NCBI GenBank assembly: GCA_022822325.1
Contig: JAJEBW010000045.1
Location: 20,338 to 84,337 of the forward strand
Length of the DNA: 64,000 bases
Reading direction: 5' to 3'
From: Gemmatimonadota bacterium
GTDB taxonomy: Bacteria; Gemmatimonadota; Gemmatimonadetes; Longimicrobiales; Gaopeijiaceae
Part shown: piece by piece, positions 25,181-38,895 of the stretch
Numbering within the stretch: the stretch's first letter is position 1
Layout: each line of letters starts with the position of its first letter
Made by a program: the position numbers and the translations under genes
Notes under the pieces: model-generated
Database searches by the model: none
What the model saw: only the letters and a program-made list of their open reading frames with translations
Told to the model about the DNA's origin: nothing

Positions 25181-27879
25181 AGTTGGTCATCGTGGAGTCG
25201 CCCGCCAAGGCGAAGACGATCGAACGATTCCTGGGCGCGGACTATCGGGTCGAGGCATCGAACGGCCACATCCGGGATCTGCCGACGAAGGCAAGCGACA
25301 CCCCCCGCGAGATCCGCGGCGAACCCTGGGCGAAGCTCGGCGTCGACACCGGGGGGAGCTTCCGGCCGGTCTGGGTGGTGCCCGAACAGAGCCGCAAGAA
25401 GATCGCGGAGTTGCGCAGGGTCATGAGCCGGGCCGACGAAATCCTCCTGGCCACCGACGAAGACCGGGAGGGCGAATCGATCAGTTGGCACCTCGTCGAG
25501 ACATTGAAGCCGAAGGTGCCCGTAAAGCGCATCGCCTTTCACGAGGTCACGCGCTCGGCGATTCGCAGTGCGCTCGCCAACCCCCGCGAGGTGAATCGCC
25601 GGCTGGTCGAGGCCCAGGAGGCGCGCCGGGTGCTCGACCGCCTCTTCGGCTTCGAGCTCTCCGAGGTCCTCTGGAGAAAGGTGCGCTACGGGCTGAGCGC
25701 GGGGCGGGTCCAGAGCGTCGCGCTGCGGTTGATCCTCGATCGCGAGGCCGAACGCCGTCGCTTCCAGCGTTCCCGCTACTGGGTGGTTCGGGCAACGCTC
25801 GCCGCGCGGGAGGGCGAGTTTCCGGCGCAACTGATCCAGGCCGGGGACAAGCGGATCGCCAACTCGGGAAGCTTCTTCGATTCCTCCACCGGCGAGCTCC
25901 TGGCCTCGAAGAAGGCGGTCGTCCTCGATGCCGACGCAGCGGGCGCCGCGGCGGAGGCGGCGTTCGCGGCGACGCCGTGGCGGGTGTCCGGGGTAAAGCG
26001 CGAGACGCGTCGCCAGAGGCCCCCTCCGCCCTTCACCACCTCCACGCTCCAGCAGGTTGCCAGCGGGCGGCTGCGCTTGTCCCCCGACCGCACCATGCGG
26101 ATCGCGCAAAACCTGTACCAGGGAGTCGAGATCGGCGGCGGCGCGCGCGAGGGGCTCATCACCTACATGCGCACGGATTCGCTGACGCTCTCGAACCGGG
26201 CGCTGGCCGACGCCGGGAAGCACATCCGGACGGCCTTCGGCGAGGACTACTACGACGGACCCCGGCGGTACCGCACCCGTTCGCGATCCGCGCAAGAGGC
26301 CCACGAGGCGATACGGCCCACCGACATCTCGCGCACTCCGGACCGGATGGCGCGCTTTCTGGATGCGGATGCGCTGAAGCTCTACCGCCTCATCTGGATT
26401 CGCACCGTCGCCTCCCAGATGGTGGACGCACAGGTGGACCGCACCACGATCGACTTCGCGGCGGACATCGAGGGCGTCGAACACATCTTCCGCGCGACGG
26501 GGTCGGTGGTCCGTTTTCCCGGCTTTCTCCGCGTGGCTCCCGACGCCAGGACGAGCGACCAGCGCCTGCCTGCACTCGAGACCGGAGCGCTCGTTCACGC
26601 CCGTGCCGCGACCCTGGCCCGGCAAGCGGGGAAAGCGGAGGACCAGACGGGGACCGCAACGACTCTCCTCGGGGTCGAAGCGGAGGGCAAGGAGACCCGG
26701 CCACCCGCGCGCTATTCGGAGGCTTCTCTCGTCAAGCGGCTGGAGGAGAAGGGGATTGGCCGCCCGTCGACCTACGCCGAGACGCTCCGGAAGCTGCGCC
26801 GCCGCGACTACGTGAAGAAGCGCTCAGGAGGACTCGTTCCCACCTTCGTCGGCATGGCGGTCAACGATCTGCTGTGCCGCCACTTCACCCGCTACGTCGA
26901 CACCGGCTTCACCGCGCGCATGGAGGACGACCTCGACGAGATTGCCGCGGGCGACCGGGATCGAAGCGGTTTCCTGGGCCACTTCTATTGGGGCAGCGGC
27001 GACGAACCCGGACTCAAGCCCGAGATCGAGGATCGGAAGGACGCGATCGAGTATCCCGTGATCGCTCTGGGCGACTGTGCCCGCACCGGAAAGCCGATCC
27101 GCATCCGCATCGGAAAGCGCCTGCCCTACCTGGAGCGCGGCGAGGGGCGCGACAGGGAGACGGCCAGCGTTCCCGACGACGTTCTGATCGACGAATTGAC
27201 GGTGGAACGCGCCGCGGAGCTGATCGAGTCGGCGGGCGACGTGCTCATCGGCGCCGATCCCGAGAGCGGACTGCCGATCTACGGAAAGTCCGGCCCCTAC
27301 GGTCCCTATCTCCAAATGGGCGAAGGAGGACGGGGGACGAAGGGGCGCCGAACCCAAAGTCTGCCGCGGGACTGGAGCCGCCACAATCTGACGCTGGAGG
27401 ATGCGCTTCGCCTGCTTTCGCTGCCCCGCTCGCTGGGGAAGGACCCCGCCACCGGGCGCGAAATCGTCGCCACCGTGGGCGGCCTCGGTCCCTTTGTCAA
27501 GCCGGCCGATGCGAAGCGGGGCGAGGCGCGCGGGATCGAGTCGCTGGACCGGGTCTTCACGATCACGCTGGCGGAGGCGACGGCGCTGCTCGCCCAGGAG
27601 AAGAAGTCGCGCCGCCGCGGACCGGCGGTTGTGAGGTCGCTTGGGGCCGATCCGGCTACGGGTTCGAAGATCGAGATCCGCAAGGGCAGATGGGGACCCT
27701 ACGCAACCGACGGAAGGGTCAACGCAAGCCTTCCGAAGGGAACCGATCCAAAGGAGATCGCACTGGAAGAGGCGGCCGCGCTGCTGGCCGCGAAGAGGGA
27801 ACGGGCCGGTGCGAAGAAGGGCGCCCCAAAGGGGAAGCGCCGGTCGCGCAGGGGCGCCGCCGTTCGGAGGTCGCGCTGA
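25177..27879 (+). CDS. topA: DNA topoisomerase I
   Basis: 900 residues. Type IA topoisomerase that relaxes negative supercoils. It opens KLVIVESPAKAKTI (Toprim), has DEDREGE, the active-site Tyr330 in GLITYMRTDS and a C-terminal set of Topo-C repeats (KSGPYGPYLQMG, GGLGPFVKP, RKGRWGPYATDG). It ends in a Lys/Arg-rich tail and lacks cysteine zinc ribbons. The GTG at 25177 is chosen for the AGGGGAGAGA ribosome site and the family N-terminus; an ATG at 25147 would add 10 residues within aroK. It is followed by xerC, a common order, although trmFO, often between them, is absent. Confidence 0.95.
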   Translation: MKLVIVESPAKAKTIERFLGADYRVEASNGHIRDLPTKASDTPREIRGEPWAKLGVDTGGSFRPVWVVPEQSRKKIAELRRVMSRADEILLATDEDREGESISWHLVETLKPKVPVKRIAFHEVTRSAIRSALANPREVNRRLVEAQEARRVLDRLFGFELSEVLWRKVRYGLSAGRVQSVALRLILDREAERRRFQRSRYWVVRATLAAREGEFPAQLIQAGDKRIANSGSFFDSSTGELLASKKAVVLDADAAGAAAEAAFAATPWRVSGVKRETRRQRPPPPFTTSTLQQVASGRLRLSPDRTMRIAQNLYQGVEIGGGAREGLITYMRTDSLTLSNRALADAGKHIRTAFGEDYYDGPRRYRTRSRSAQEAHEAIRPTDISRTPDRMARFLDADALKLYRLIWIRTVASQMVDAQVDRTTIDFAADIEGVEHIFRATGSVVRFPGFLRVAPDARTSDQRLPALETGALVHARAATLARQAGKAEDQTGTATTLLGVEAEGKETRPPARYSEASLVKRLEEKGIGRPSTYAETLRKLRRRDYVKKRSGGLVPTFVGMAVNDLLCRHFTRYVDTGFTARMEDDLDEIAAGDRDRSGFLGHFYWGSGDEPGLKPEIEDRKDAIEYPVIALGDCARTGKPIRIRIGKRLPYLERGEGRDRETASVPDDVLIDELTVERAAELIESAGDVLIGADPESGLPIYGKSGPYGPYLQMGEGGRGTKGRRTQSLPRDWSRHNLTLEDALRLLSLPRSLGKDPATGREIVATVGGLGPFVKPADAKRGEARGIESLDRVFTITLAEATALLAQEKKSRRRGPAVVRSLGADPATGSKIEIRKGRWGPYATDGRVNASLPKGTDPKEIALEEAAALLAAKRERAGAKKGAPKGKRRSRRGAAVRRSR

Positions 27880-28000
27880 ACGGGTCGCCGGGGACCGGGG
27901 GAGCGACCGTCGTCGGATGCGGGCCGGCGGCGCGGAACCAGCCGTGGTCGGAGCGCGGGACGGTGGAGGTCGCGGCGGGTCCGGCGGCGAGAGCGCGATC

Positions 28001-28906
28001 ATGAAAGAAGAGATCGCCCGGTTTCTCGACCACCTCGAGGTGGTGCGCAATCTCTCCGACCGGACCATTGCGGCCTATCGGCGCGACCTCTGCGATCTGG
28101 AGGATTTTGTCGGGGTCTACCTGGGTCGCGAGAGCTGGGAATGGGAGGAACTCGACCGGGGCGTGGTCCGCGCATTCCTTGGGGAGGCGGGCCGACGGGG
28201 CCTGGCCGCGGCCACCATCGCGCGCAAGCTGTCGGCCGCGCGTTCCTTCTTCGCCCATCTGCACCGCGAAGGCGTCGTCGCGGCCAACCCCCTGCGCGGC
28301 GTCAGGGGTCCCAGGCGGGACCGCACTCTGCCCGGCCACCTGCGCCTCCCCGAGATGGAGGCCCTCTTCCGGCACGCGACCGAGACGGCCGCCGAACGCA
28401 ACGATCTCCCCGCGACCCGCCTCCTCGCCGCGCTGGAACTGCTCTACGGGAGCGGCCTCCGCCTCGCCGAACTCCGCTCCCTCGACCTCGCGGCCATCGA
28501 CTTCGACCGCAATCAGTTGCGGGTGATGGGCAAGGGGCGCAAGGAACGGATCGTGCCGATCACCGAAGCGGCCGCCCGCGCCATCCGCAACTACCTTCCC
28601 CGGCGCGCCGAAGCCGCCGCTCCCGACTGCGACGCGCTCCTGGTCGGCCGCCACGGCGGACGCCTCACGGACCGCTACATCCAGAAGACCGTCCGCGATG
28701 CGCTGGTCCGCTTCGCCGAGCGATCCAATCTCTCCGTCCACTCCCTTCGCCACAGCTTCGCCACCCATCTGCTCGACGGCGGCGCCGACCTCATGGCGGT
28801 CAAGGAACTTCTCGGCCACGCTTCGCTCGGCACCACCGGCATCTACGCTCACACCTCGCGGGAACGGTTGCGGCGCGTCTATTCCCACTCGCATCCGCGT
28901 GCATGA
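28001..28906 (+). CDS. xerC: Tyrosine recombinase XerC
   Basis: 301 residues. An N-terminal SAM-like core-binding domain (about 1-85) is followed by the catalytic domain with the complete set Arg154, His247, Arg250, His273 and Tyr282 (GSGLRLAEL, HSLRHSFATHLL, LGHASLGTTGIYAHTS). With XerD it resolves chromosome dimers at dif. It is a host enzyme, not a phage integrase, given its length and its topA-xerC-hslVU setting. The ATG at 28001 starts the conserved domain; upstream codons are low-complexity. Confidence 0.92.
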   Translation: MKEEIARFLDHLEVVRNLSDRTIAAYRRDLCDLEDFVGVYLGRESWEWEELDRGVVRAFLGEAGRRGLAAATIARKLSAARSFFAHLHREGVVAANPLRGVRGPRRDRTLPGHLRLPEMEALFRHATETAAERNDLPATRLLAALELLYGSGLRLAELRSLDLAAIDFDRNQLRVMGKGRKERIVPITEAAARAIRNYLPRRAEAAAPDCDALLVGRHGGRLTDRYIQKTVRDALVRFAERSNLSVHSLRHSFATHLLDGGADLMAVKELLGHASLGTTGIYAHTSRERLRRVYSHSHPRA

Positions 28907-29104
28907 GCCCGCCTCGCGCACCGGCCCTGCCCCGCACCGCACAGCGGCGCGTTATCTTTCCCTCCCTCCGAGCCCCGGGCTCCCCTTCCTCCGAATCCGG
29001 CTCCGCTCCCCTCCGGACCCGCCCTCGCCGCCGACCCGCATGATCTCCCCATGTCCCCCGACCCATCGCCCTACACCCATTCCAGCCTTCGGCCCGGCGC
29101 CCCC

Positions 29105-29634
29105 ATGCACGCCACCACCGTGATCGCCGTTGCGCGCAACGGCAGAGTCGCGATGGCGGGCGACGGCCAAGTCACGATGGGCGACGCCGTGGTCAAGGGG
29201 GCGGCCCGAAAGGTGCGCCTGCTCGCCGCCGATCGCATTCTGGCCGGCTTCGCGGGCGCGGTGGCCGACGCCTTCACCCTCTTCGCCCTCCTCGAGGCCA
29301 AGCTCGAGAGGTGGCCTTCCAATCTGCCGCGCGCCTGCGTGGAGCTTGCCAAGGAGTGGCGGACCGATCGCTATCTGCGCCGCCTGGAGGCGCTGCTGGT
29401 GGTGGCCGACCGCGATCACCTCTTCCTGGTCGGAGGAGACGGCAATGTGATCGAGCCCGATCTCCCGATCCTCGCCATCGGGTCGGGGGGCGCCTACGCG
29501 CTGGCCGCCGCCCGCGCCCTCTACGACCATCCCGAACTGGACGCCGCCGGGATTGCTCGCCGCAGCCTTGAGATCGCCGCCGACATCTGCGTCTACACCA
29601 ACCGCGAGATCACCCTGCTGGAGCTGAAACCCGT

Positions 29635-29638
<4 letters not shown>
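29105..29638 (+). CDS. hslV: ATP-dependent protease proteolytic subunit HslV
   Basis: 177 residues from the ATG at 29105. HslV forms the threonine-protease double ring activated by HslU. The catalytic Thr follows a tiny propeptide (MHA then TTVIAV); [27 protein letters not shown] and [16 protein letters not shown] are family hallmarks. An upstream ATG at 29051 would add 18 residues that do not look like the family, but neither start has a strong ribosome site. The stop overlaps hslU (ATGA). Confidence 0.93.
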
Positions 29639-31185
<1,547 letters not shown>

Positions 31186-31220
31186 CCGCTTCCATTCGCC
31201 AGCCAGCAGCGGAGTTCTTC

Positions 31221-32249
31221 ATGTCCGGCGCCACCCAGGAAGTCAGCGACCGCGGCCGCCCCCCGGCGGAGCGCGATGGTCCGGCGGAACGAAGCGGCGC
31301 CGAAGAACGCCGCCCCGGAGACCCGGCCGGCCCCGGGGAGACCCGCCACTTCATCGATCTCTCCCGTCTGGAGGCCGCCCACCTTCGCCATCTGCTCGAT
31401 CTGGCCCGGCGTCTGCGCGAGGGCGATCTGCGCGGCCGTCCCCTGGCGGGGCGCTGTCTGGCAATGATCTTTCGCAAGAGCTCGACCCGCACCCGCGTGA
31501 GCGCCGAGGCCGGAATGGCGCAGTTGGGAGGACACGCGATCATGATCTCCGACCGCGATTCCCAGGTGGGACGCGGCGAGTGCATTCGGGACACCGCCAG
31601 GGTGCTGAGCCGCTACGTCGACGCGATTCTGATTCGCACCTTCGCGCAGGCGGAGGTCGAAGAGCTGGCGCGCGCGGCCACAGTGCCGGTGATCAACGGG
31701 CTGACCGATCTGCTTCATCCCTGCCAGATCCTCGCCGACCTTCAGACGATCGTTCAGGAGTTCGACGAAGATCCCGCCGCCGCGCGCGTGGCGTGGATCG
31801 GGGACGGAAACAACATGGCCAACTCCTGGATCAACGCCGCGGAACGGTTGGGGTTTTCGCTGCGGCTCGCCTGTCCGCCCGGCTATGGACCGGATCCAGC
31901 GATTCTGGCGCGGGCGCTGGACGGCGGGGCCGATGTGGAGCGGGTCGGGTCTCCGCGCGAGGCAGCGGAGAGGGCCAATGTGGTCACCACCGACGTGTGG
32001 GCGTCGATGGGCCAGGAGGACGAGCAGAAGGAGCGTGAAGCCGCCTTCCGCGGCTGGCAGGTCGATCAGGCGCTGATGGATCTCGCCGATCCGCGCGGTA
32101 TCTTCCTTCACTGTCTTCCGGCGCACCGGGGCGAGGAGGTTGCGGCCGGCGTGATCGACGGTCCCCGTTCGCGCATCTACCGCGAGGCCGAGAACCGTTT
32201 GCACACCATCAAGGCGATCCTGCTCGATCTCCTGGGCGCCGTTTCCTGA
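31221..32249 (+). CDS. argF: Ornithine carbamoyltransferase
   Basis: 342 residues. It makes citrulline from ornithine and carbamoyl phosphate. Carbamoyl-phosphate motif SSTRTR (about 86-91), HPCQILADLQT (about 165-175), the ornithine-loop SMGQE and HCLPAHRGEE are intact. Anabolic rather than catabolic use is assumed because no arc genes are nearby. The first ~42 residues (Pro/Glu/Arg-rich) precede the normal N-terminus (FIDLSRLE) and have no family counterpart, so translation may begin later, but no good alternative start is visible. 35 bp after hslU and 32 bp before gcvT. Confidence 0.92.
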   Translation: MSGATQEVSDRGRPPAERDGPAERSGAEERRPGDPAGPGETRHFIDLSRLEAAHLRHLLDLARRLREGDLRGRPLAGRCLAMIFRKSSTRTRVSAEAGMAQLGGHAIMISDRDSQVGRGECIRDTARVLSRYVDAILIRTFAQAEVEELARAATVPVINGLTDLLHPCQILADLQTIVQEFDEDPAAARVAWIGDGNNMANSWINAAERLGFSLRLACPPGYGPDPAILARALDGGADVERVGSPREAAERANVVTTDVWASMGQEDEQKEREAAFRGWQVDQALMDLADPRGIFLHCLPAHRGEEVAAGVIDGPRSRIYREAENRLHTIKAILLDLLGAVS

Positions 32250-32281
32250 ATTCCCATTCGCCAGAACCCGAAGGCTCCGAC

Positions 32282-33385
32282 ATGCCGTTGCAACGAACGC
32301 CGCTTCACGACGCTCATCTCGCTCTGGGGGCCCGCATGGTTCCCTTTGCGGGCTTCGCCATGCCGATCCAATACCCGCGCGGAATCCGGGCCGAACACGC
32401 GGCCGTGAGGACCGCGGCGGGGCTCTTCGACGTGTCGCACATGGGCGAGTTCACCGTGCACGGGGCGGAGGCGGAGGGCTTCCTCCAACGCCTGACGGTC
32501 AACGACGTGTCGCGGATCGTTCCGGGGCAGGCGCAGTATTCGGCGTTCTGCAACGAGGCGGGCCGGGTGCTCGACGACCTGCTCGTCTACCGCTTCGCGG
32601 ACCGCTTCATGGTTGTGGTGAACGCATCCAACCGCGAGAAGGATCTGGATTGGGCGCTGGGGCACGCCGCCGGATTCGAGGTCGAGATCTCCGACGACTC
32701 GGACGACACCGCCCTGATCGCGCTGCAGGGGCCGAAGAGCCAGGAAATTCTCGCGCCGCTCGCCGATTCCGATCTCGATGGAATCGGGTACTACCGCTTT
32801 GCGGAGGGCGAGGTGGCGGGGGTGGGGGGCGTCGTCAGCCGGACCGGGTACACCGGGGAAGACGGCTTCGAGCTCTACCTCCCGGCCACCGCCGCCGCAC
32901 AGGTCTGGAACGCCCTGATTCGGGCCGGCGAACCCCACGGCCTCGTCCCGGCCGGCCTGGGCGCGCGCGACTCCCTCCGCCTCGAGGTCGGCTACGCCCT
33001 CTACGGCAACGATCTCGACGAAGACCACAGCGCGCTCGAATCCGGCCTCGGGTGGATCGTCAGGATGGACGCGGGCGACTTCATCGGCCGCGCGGCGCTC
33101 GCGGCGGAGAAGGCGCGGGGCGTGGAACGTCGTCTTGCCGGAATCCGCCTCACCGAACGCGGTTTCCCCCGGCCCGGCTACCCCATCGTCCACGATGGCG
33201 AGGAGGTCGGCGCCGTCACCTCGGGGGTGGCCAGCCCCACCCTGGGCGACGGCATCGCGCTCGGCTACCTCCCCGCCGCTCTGGCGCGGCCGGGGACCGG
33301 GATCGGGATTCGCATCCGGAACCGCATCGTCGCCGGGCGCACCGAGCGTCCTCCCTTCTACGCCGGGGGCTCGATCCGGAGGTAA
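32282..33385 (+). CDS. gcvT: Glycine cleavage system T protein (aminomethyltransferase)
   Basis: 367 residues. It transfers the methylene group from lipoyl-bound aminomethyl to tetrahydrofolate, releasing ammonia. Markers: MVPFAGFAMPIQY, FDVSHMGE, LTVNDV, SRTGYTGEDGFE and the C-terminal barrel with GVASPTLGDGIALGYLP. The folate-binding Asp (NDV) is kept, favouring GcvT over YgfZ. gcvH and gcvP are not nearby. Preceded by a weak ribosome site. Confidence 0.92.
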   Translation: MPLQRTPLHDAHLALGARMVPFAGFAMPIQYPRGIRAEHAAVRTAAGLFDVSHMGEFTVHGAEAEGFLQRLTVNDVSRIVPGQAQYSAFCNEAGRVLDDLLVYRFADRFMVVVNASNREKDLDWALGHAAGFEVEISDDSDDTALIALQGPKSQEILAPLADSDLDGIGYYRFAEGEVAGVGGVVSRTGYTGEDGFELYLPATAAAQVWNALIRAGEPHGLVPAGLGARDSLRLEVGYALYGNDLDEDHSALESGLGWIVRMDAGDFIGRAALAAEKARGVERRLAGIRLTERGFPRPGYPIVHDGEEVGAVTSGVASPTLGDGIALGYLPAALARPGTGIGIRIRNRIVAGRTERPPFYAGGSIRR

Positions 33386-33411
33386 ACGGACCCGTCCGGG
33401 AGTGGGACGCC

Positions 33412-35121
<1,710 letters not shown>

Positions 35122-35779
35122 CGCAGACGACGACGCCCGGCTTCGCTCCGGCGCTGTATTCGCTGCTCTTTCTCGCTGTTCCTTCGGGTGCGTTGCCCCC
35201 GGGCCCGTTCGGCCTCCACGCGGCGCAACACCTCCGTCCACGACCCGTCCTCTTCGCCGCGGTAGGACACGACGAGGTCGCGCGCGAGGTCAACCGATTC
35301 GCCAAAGGCGTAGACGGCCATCGCGCTTTCCTGCTGGGCCAGGAGTCGCGTTCCCCAGCCGGGGGTGATCGCGCGGATCGCCGCCGGGCGTTCGCGCAAC
35401 CCTCGCGAGACGATCAGCAACTCGTCGGGATGGAAGGCCCGGTCCCCCTCCACGCTGGAGAAGGTCACCAGGAAGAGAACCGCCCCTTCGGCCGCGCCCT
35501 CGGGACGGTATGCCTCGGCAATGCGCTCCAGCCGCTGCCTGGCGTCCGGCGCCGCCGCCTCCAAAACCCAACCGGCCAGCGGGGTGACCTCCACCCGCAC
35601 CCCCTCCGCCATCAGCCGCAGCGAGATCTGTTCCTGCCGCAGACTTCCGCGCCCGGCCACCGGCCCGGCCACCGCCTGAATCCCCCCGGCCCCCCTCCCC
35701 GCACTGCCACCCGGTCGCGCCGCCGCCGCGCACCCCTGCAGGAGTCCGGCCACCGCCACCGCCACGACCACCGCCGCCC

Positions 35780-36418
35780 TCACGGCTTCCCCTCCGCGCG
35801 CCCGGCCCCCGCCCGTCGCGCAGGCAGCGCCAGCAACGCCTCCATCGCCTCCAGGAGCGCGGCCGCTCCCTCGCCGGTTCGAGCCGAACTCTCGACCACC
35901 TGGTCCTCGTCCACACCCAGCGACCTCGCGGCGCGAGCCGCCGTTTCCCCTCTCTCGCGCACGCTCGGCCTCAACTTGTCCACCTTGGTCAGCGCAATCA
36001 GCGTCGGCACGGCCACCTCGGCAAGCCGGTCCATGAATTCCCGGTCCCCGTCCTTCGGCGGATGGCGCGCGTCCACGAGGTACACCACGCCGCGCAGAGG
36101 CGCGCTCTCCGCCAGATACCAGCGAACCAGAACGCGCCACTCCTCGCGCACCCGCGCCGGCACGCGCGCAAATCCCGATCCCGGCAGATCCACGAGGCAG
36201 AACGACCCGTTCACCCGGTAGAAGTTGAGCTCCCGCGTCTTCCCGGGCGAGGCCGAAACCCGGGCGATGCGCCGTCGCGGCCGTCCCAGCAGGCGGTTGA
36301 TCAGCGACGACTTGCCCACATTCGAGCGGCCCGCAAAGGCGATCTGGGGAAGGGGAGAGGGGAAGGGCTGGCCCGGCGCGGCGATCGCCCCCGCGAACTC
36401 CACACTCCGAATCATCAT
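35780..36418 (-). CDS. engB: Ribosome biogenesis GTPase EngB (YsxC/YihA)
   Basis: 212 residues. Small GTPase needed for 50S assembly. G1 is GRSNVGKS, G3 is DLPGSGFA, G4 is TKVDKL and the switch I region is PGKTRELNFY. The ATG at 36418 is used because GGAGGG precedes it; a GTG at 36457 would add 13 residues. lon lies 48 bp upstream and the downstream lipoprotein start overlaps its stop. The lon-engB link is common in bacteria. Confidence 0.92.
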   Translation of the reverse strand: MMIRSVEFAGAIAAPGQPFPSPLPQIAFAGRSNVGKSSLINRLLGRPRRRIARVSASPGKTRELNFYRVNGSFCLVDLPGSGFARVPARVREEWRVLVRWYLAESAPLRGVVYLVDARHPPKDGDREFMDRLAEVAVPTLIALTKVDKLRPSVRERGETAARAARSLGVDEDQVVESSARTGEGAAALLEAMEALLALPARRAGAGRAEGKP

Positions 36419-36466
36419 GGCCGTGGATCCCTCCGGCGGACCGGGATGGACGCGCACACCGGATTC

Positions 36467-38881
36467 TCAGCTCACCAGAAAGCGCTTGCCCGTCTCGCCG
36501 GGATCGTCGTCTCGCGCGACGGGCTCCTCCCGGGAAACCAGCGCTTCCCGCAGCACCTGGTCCATCGTCTCCACCGTCACGATCTCCACCCGCTTCCGCA
36601 CCTCGCCGGGAATCCTCTCGGTGTCCACCGCGTTGGCCGCCGGCATCAGCATCCGCCGGATCCCGCTGCGCCGCGCCGCCACCGCCTTCTCCTTGATCCC
36701 TCCGACTCCGAGCACTCGGCCCCGCAGCGTGATTTCGCCGGTCATCGCGAGGTCGGCCCGGGTGGGGGTGTCGGTCAGCGCCGAGATCAGGGCGACCGCG
36801 ATCGTGATTCCCGCCGACGGTCCGTCCTTCGGGGTCGCGCCCTCGGGGATATGAATGTGGATGTCCAGCTCGCGATGAAAGCGCGGATCCAGGCCGAGCC
36901 AACGGGCGCGCGAACGGGCGTAGGTCACCGCCGCAAAGGCCGATTCCTTCATCACCTCGCCAAGGGTGCCGGTCAACTGAATCCGCCCGGTCCCGGGAAC
37001 CGCCGCCACCTCCACCTCCAGAACCTCGCCGCCCGCCGATGTCCAGGCCAGCCCGCAGGCGATTCCGGCGCGGTCGGTTCCTTCCTCCCGGCGCTGCGGA
37101 TGATAGCTCGGCGGACCCAGGAGCGCGGCCAGCTCTCCCGCCTCCACGCACCCGCCCGCCGCCGGCTCCTGGAGCTCGGTCACTCTTCGGGCCAGCTTGC
37201 GGGCCACCCGCGAGAGACGCCGCTCAAGCTCGCGCACCCCCGCCTCGCGCGTGTAGGCGGCCACAATGCGATCGATCGCCTCGTCGGAGATCCCCGGATC
37301 GCGAGCTCCCAGGCCGTGGCGCTCGACCTGCCGGGGCCAGAGAAAGCGCCGCGCAATCACCCGCTTTTCGGTGTCCAGATAGCCCGGCAAACGGATCACC
37401 TCCATTCGGTCGCGCAGCGGCTCGGGGATCCCGCCCAGGGTGTTGGCGGTGGCGATGAAGAGGACGTGGGAGAGATCGAACTCCAGCTCCAGGTAGTGGT
37501 CGGTGAAGCTCCGGTTCTGCTCGGGGTCGAGGACCTCGAGGAGCGCGGCGCCGGGATCTCCCTGGAAGTTCCCGGCCAGCTTGTCCAGCTCGTCCAGCAG
37601 GAAGACCGGATTGCGCGAAGCTCCCCGGCGCATTCCCTGGAGGATCCGCCCCGGAAGGGCGCCGACATAGGTCCGGCGGTGCCCCCGGATCTCGGCCTCG
37701 TCGCGCACCCCGCCCAGACTGACCCGCACGAAGCTCCGCTCCAGGCAGCGGGCGATGCTCCGGCCCAGCGAGGTCTTGCCGACCCCGGGCGGACCGACCA
37801 GGCAGAGGATCGGCCCCTGCATCCGTCCCACCAGCGAGAGCACGGCGATATGGTCGAGGATGCGGTCCTTGACTTCGTCCAGTCCGTAGTGCGCGGCCTC
37901 CAGGATGCGCGCGGCCTCGCGGGTGTCGAGGCGGTCGCGGGTCTCGGTCTTCCAGGGAAGGGCCAGGATCCAGTCCAGATAGGTCCGAATGACCGACGCC
38001 TCCGGCGCGACCGGGTTCATCCCGCGCAGCCGCGCGAACTCCCGCTTTGCCCGCCTCCGCGTTCGGGGCGGCAGCGACGCCCGCTCGATCGCCGTCTCCA
38101 GCTCCACCCACTCCGGATCGGGGGCCGGACCTCGGGGAAAGAGCGGATCGGGGCGCGGCAGGGATTCCTCGTCCTCCTCCGGGTCTCCGAAGATGCCAAG
38201 CTGCCGGTCCAGCCGGTCCTCGATCCTGAGCAGCTCCAGCTCGCGCAGCAGGAGCGCGTCCAGCATCTCGAAACGGCTCTGCACCTCGGTGGTTTCCAGC
38301 AGCTCCTGCTTCTCGGAACCGGGAACCTGAAGGTGGCCGGCGATGATATGGGAGATGCGGACGCGGTCGCTGATCTCGGCCAGTAGCGAGGGCACCTCCT
38401 TCGGAATCTGTTCGCAGAGGATCGCATAGCGCTCGAAGAGCCGGGTGGTCTCGGCGGCGCGTGCCCGCAGGGTCGAATCGAGGCTGGTCCCCGTCTCGCA
38501 CTCGTGGGTGGCGAGCAGGGCGACGCGAGCGCGAAATCCCCCGCCCGACGGGACATGCCGGACCACCTTCGCCCGGCCCAGCCCCTCGAGAACGACCCGC
38601 GTCGTGCCATCGGCCAGGTGCGCGAGCTGCACGATCCTCACCACGGTGCCGACCCCGTAGAGATCGCTCCACGCCGGATCTTCGGTTGCGGGATCCCTCT
38701 GGGTGAGCAACAGCGCCACCCGGCCATTGGCCTCGGCGTCCTCCAGCGCCGCGACCGAGGGTTGCCGGCCGATCAGCAGCGGCAACACCATGTACGGAAA
38801 GAAGACCAGGTCGCGCAGAGCGATGACCGGAAGCTCGGCTGGTATCTCGCAGGAGCCGTCGATCCGGCGCAAGGTAGCCAT
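36467..38881 (-). CDS. lon: ATP-dependent protease Lon
   Basis: 804 residues. A LonA-type protease: N-terminal substrate domain (about 10-200), AAA+ with GPPGVGKTSLG and LLDELDK, and a serine-lysine protease domain with Ser689 in KDGPSAG and Lys732 in GGIKEK. The 43-residue spacing equals that of E. coli Ser679/Lys722. It degrades misfolded and regulatory proteins. The ATG at 38881 lies 15 nt after the clpX stop; a longer reading from 38962 would run into clpX and lacks family similarity. Confidence 0.95.
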   Translation of the reverse strand: MATLRRIDGSCEIPAELPVIALRDLVFFPYMVLPLLIGRQPSVAALEDAEANGRVALLLTQRDPATEDPAWSDLYGVGTVVRIVQLAHLADGTTRVVLEGLGRAKVVRHVPSGGGFRARVALLATHECETGTSLDSTLRARAAETTRLFERYAILCEQIPKEVPSLLAEISDRVRISHIIAGHLQVPGSEKQELLETTEVQSRFEMLDALLLRELELLRIEDRLDRQLGIFGDPEEDEESLPRPDPLFPRGPAPDPEWVELETAIERASLPPRTRRRAKREFARLRGMNPVAPEASVIRTYLDWILALPWKTETRDRLDTREAARILEAAHYGLDEVKDRILDHIAVLSLVGRMQGPILCLVGPPGVGKTSLGRSIARCLERSFVRVSLGGVRDEAEIRGHRRTYVGALPGRILQGMRRGASRNPVFLLDELDKLAGNFQGDPGAALLEVLDPEQNRSFTDHYLELEFDLSHVLFIATANTLGGIPEPLRDRMEVIRLPGYLDTEKRVIARRFLWPRQVERHGLGARDPGISDEAIDRIVAAYTREAGVRELERRLSRVARKLARRVTELQEPAAGGCVEAGELAALLGPPSYHPQRREEGTDRAGIACGLAWTSAGGEVLEVEVAAVPGTGRIQLTGTLGEVMKESAFAAVTYARSRARWLGLDPRFHRELDIHIHIPEGATPKDGPSAGITIAVALISALTDTPTRADLAMTGEITLRGRVLGVGGIKEKAVAARRSGIRRMLMPAANAVDTERIPGEVRKRVEIVTVETMDQVLREALVSREEPVARDDDPGETGKRFLVS

Positions 38882-38895
38882 CGGCCGCCCGGCGG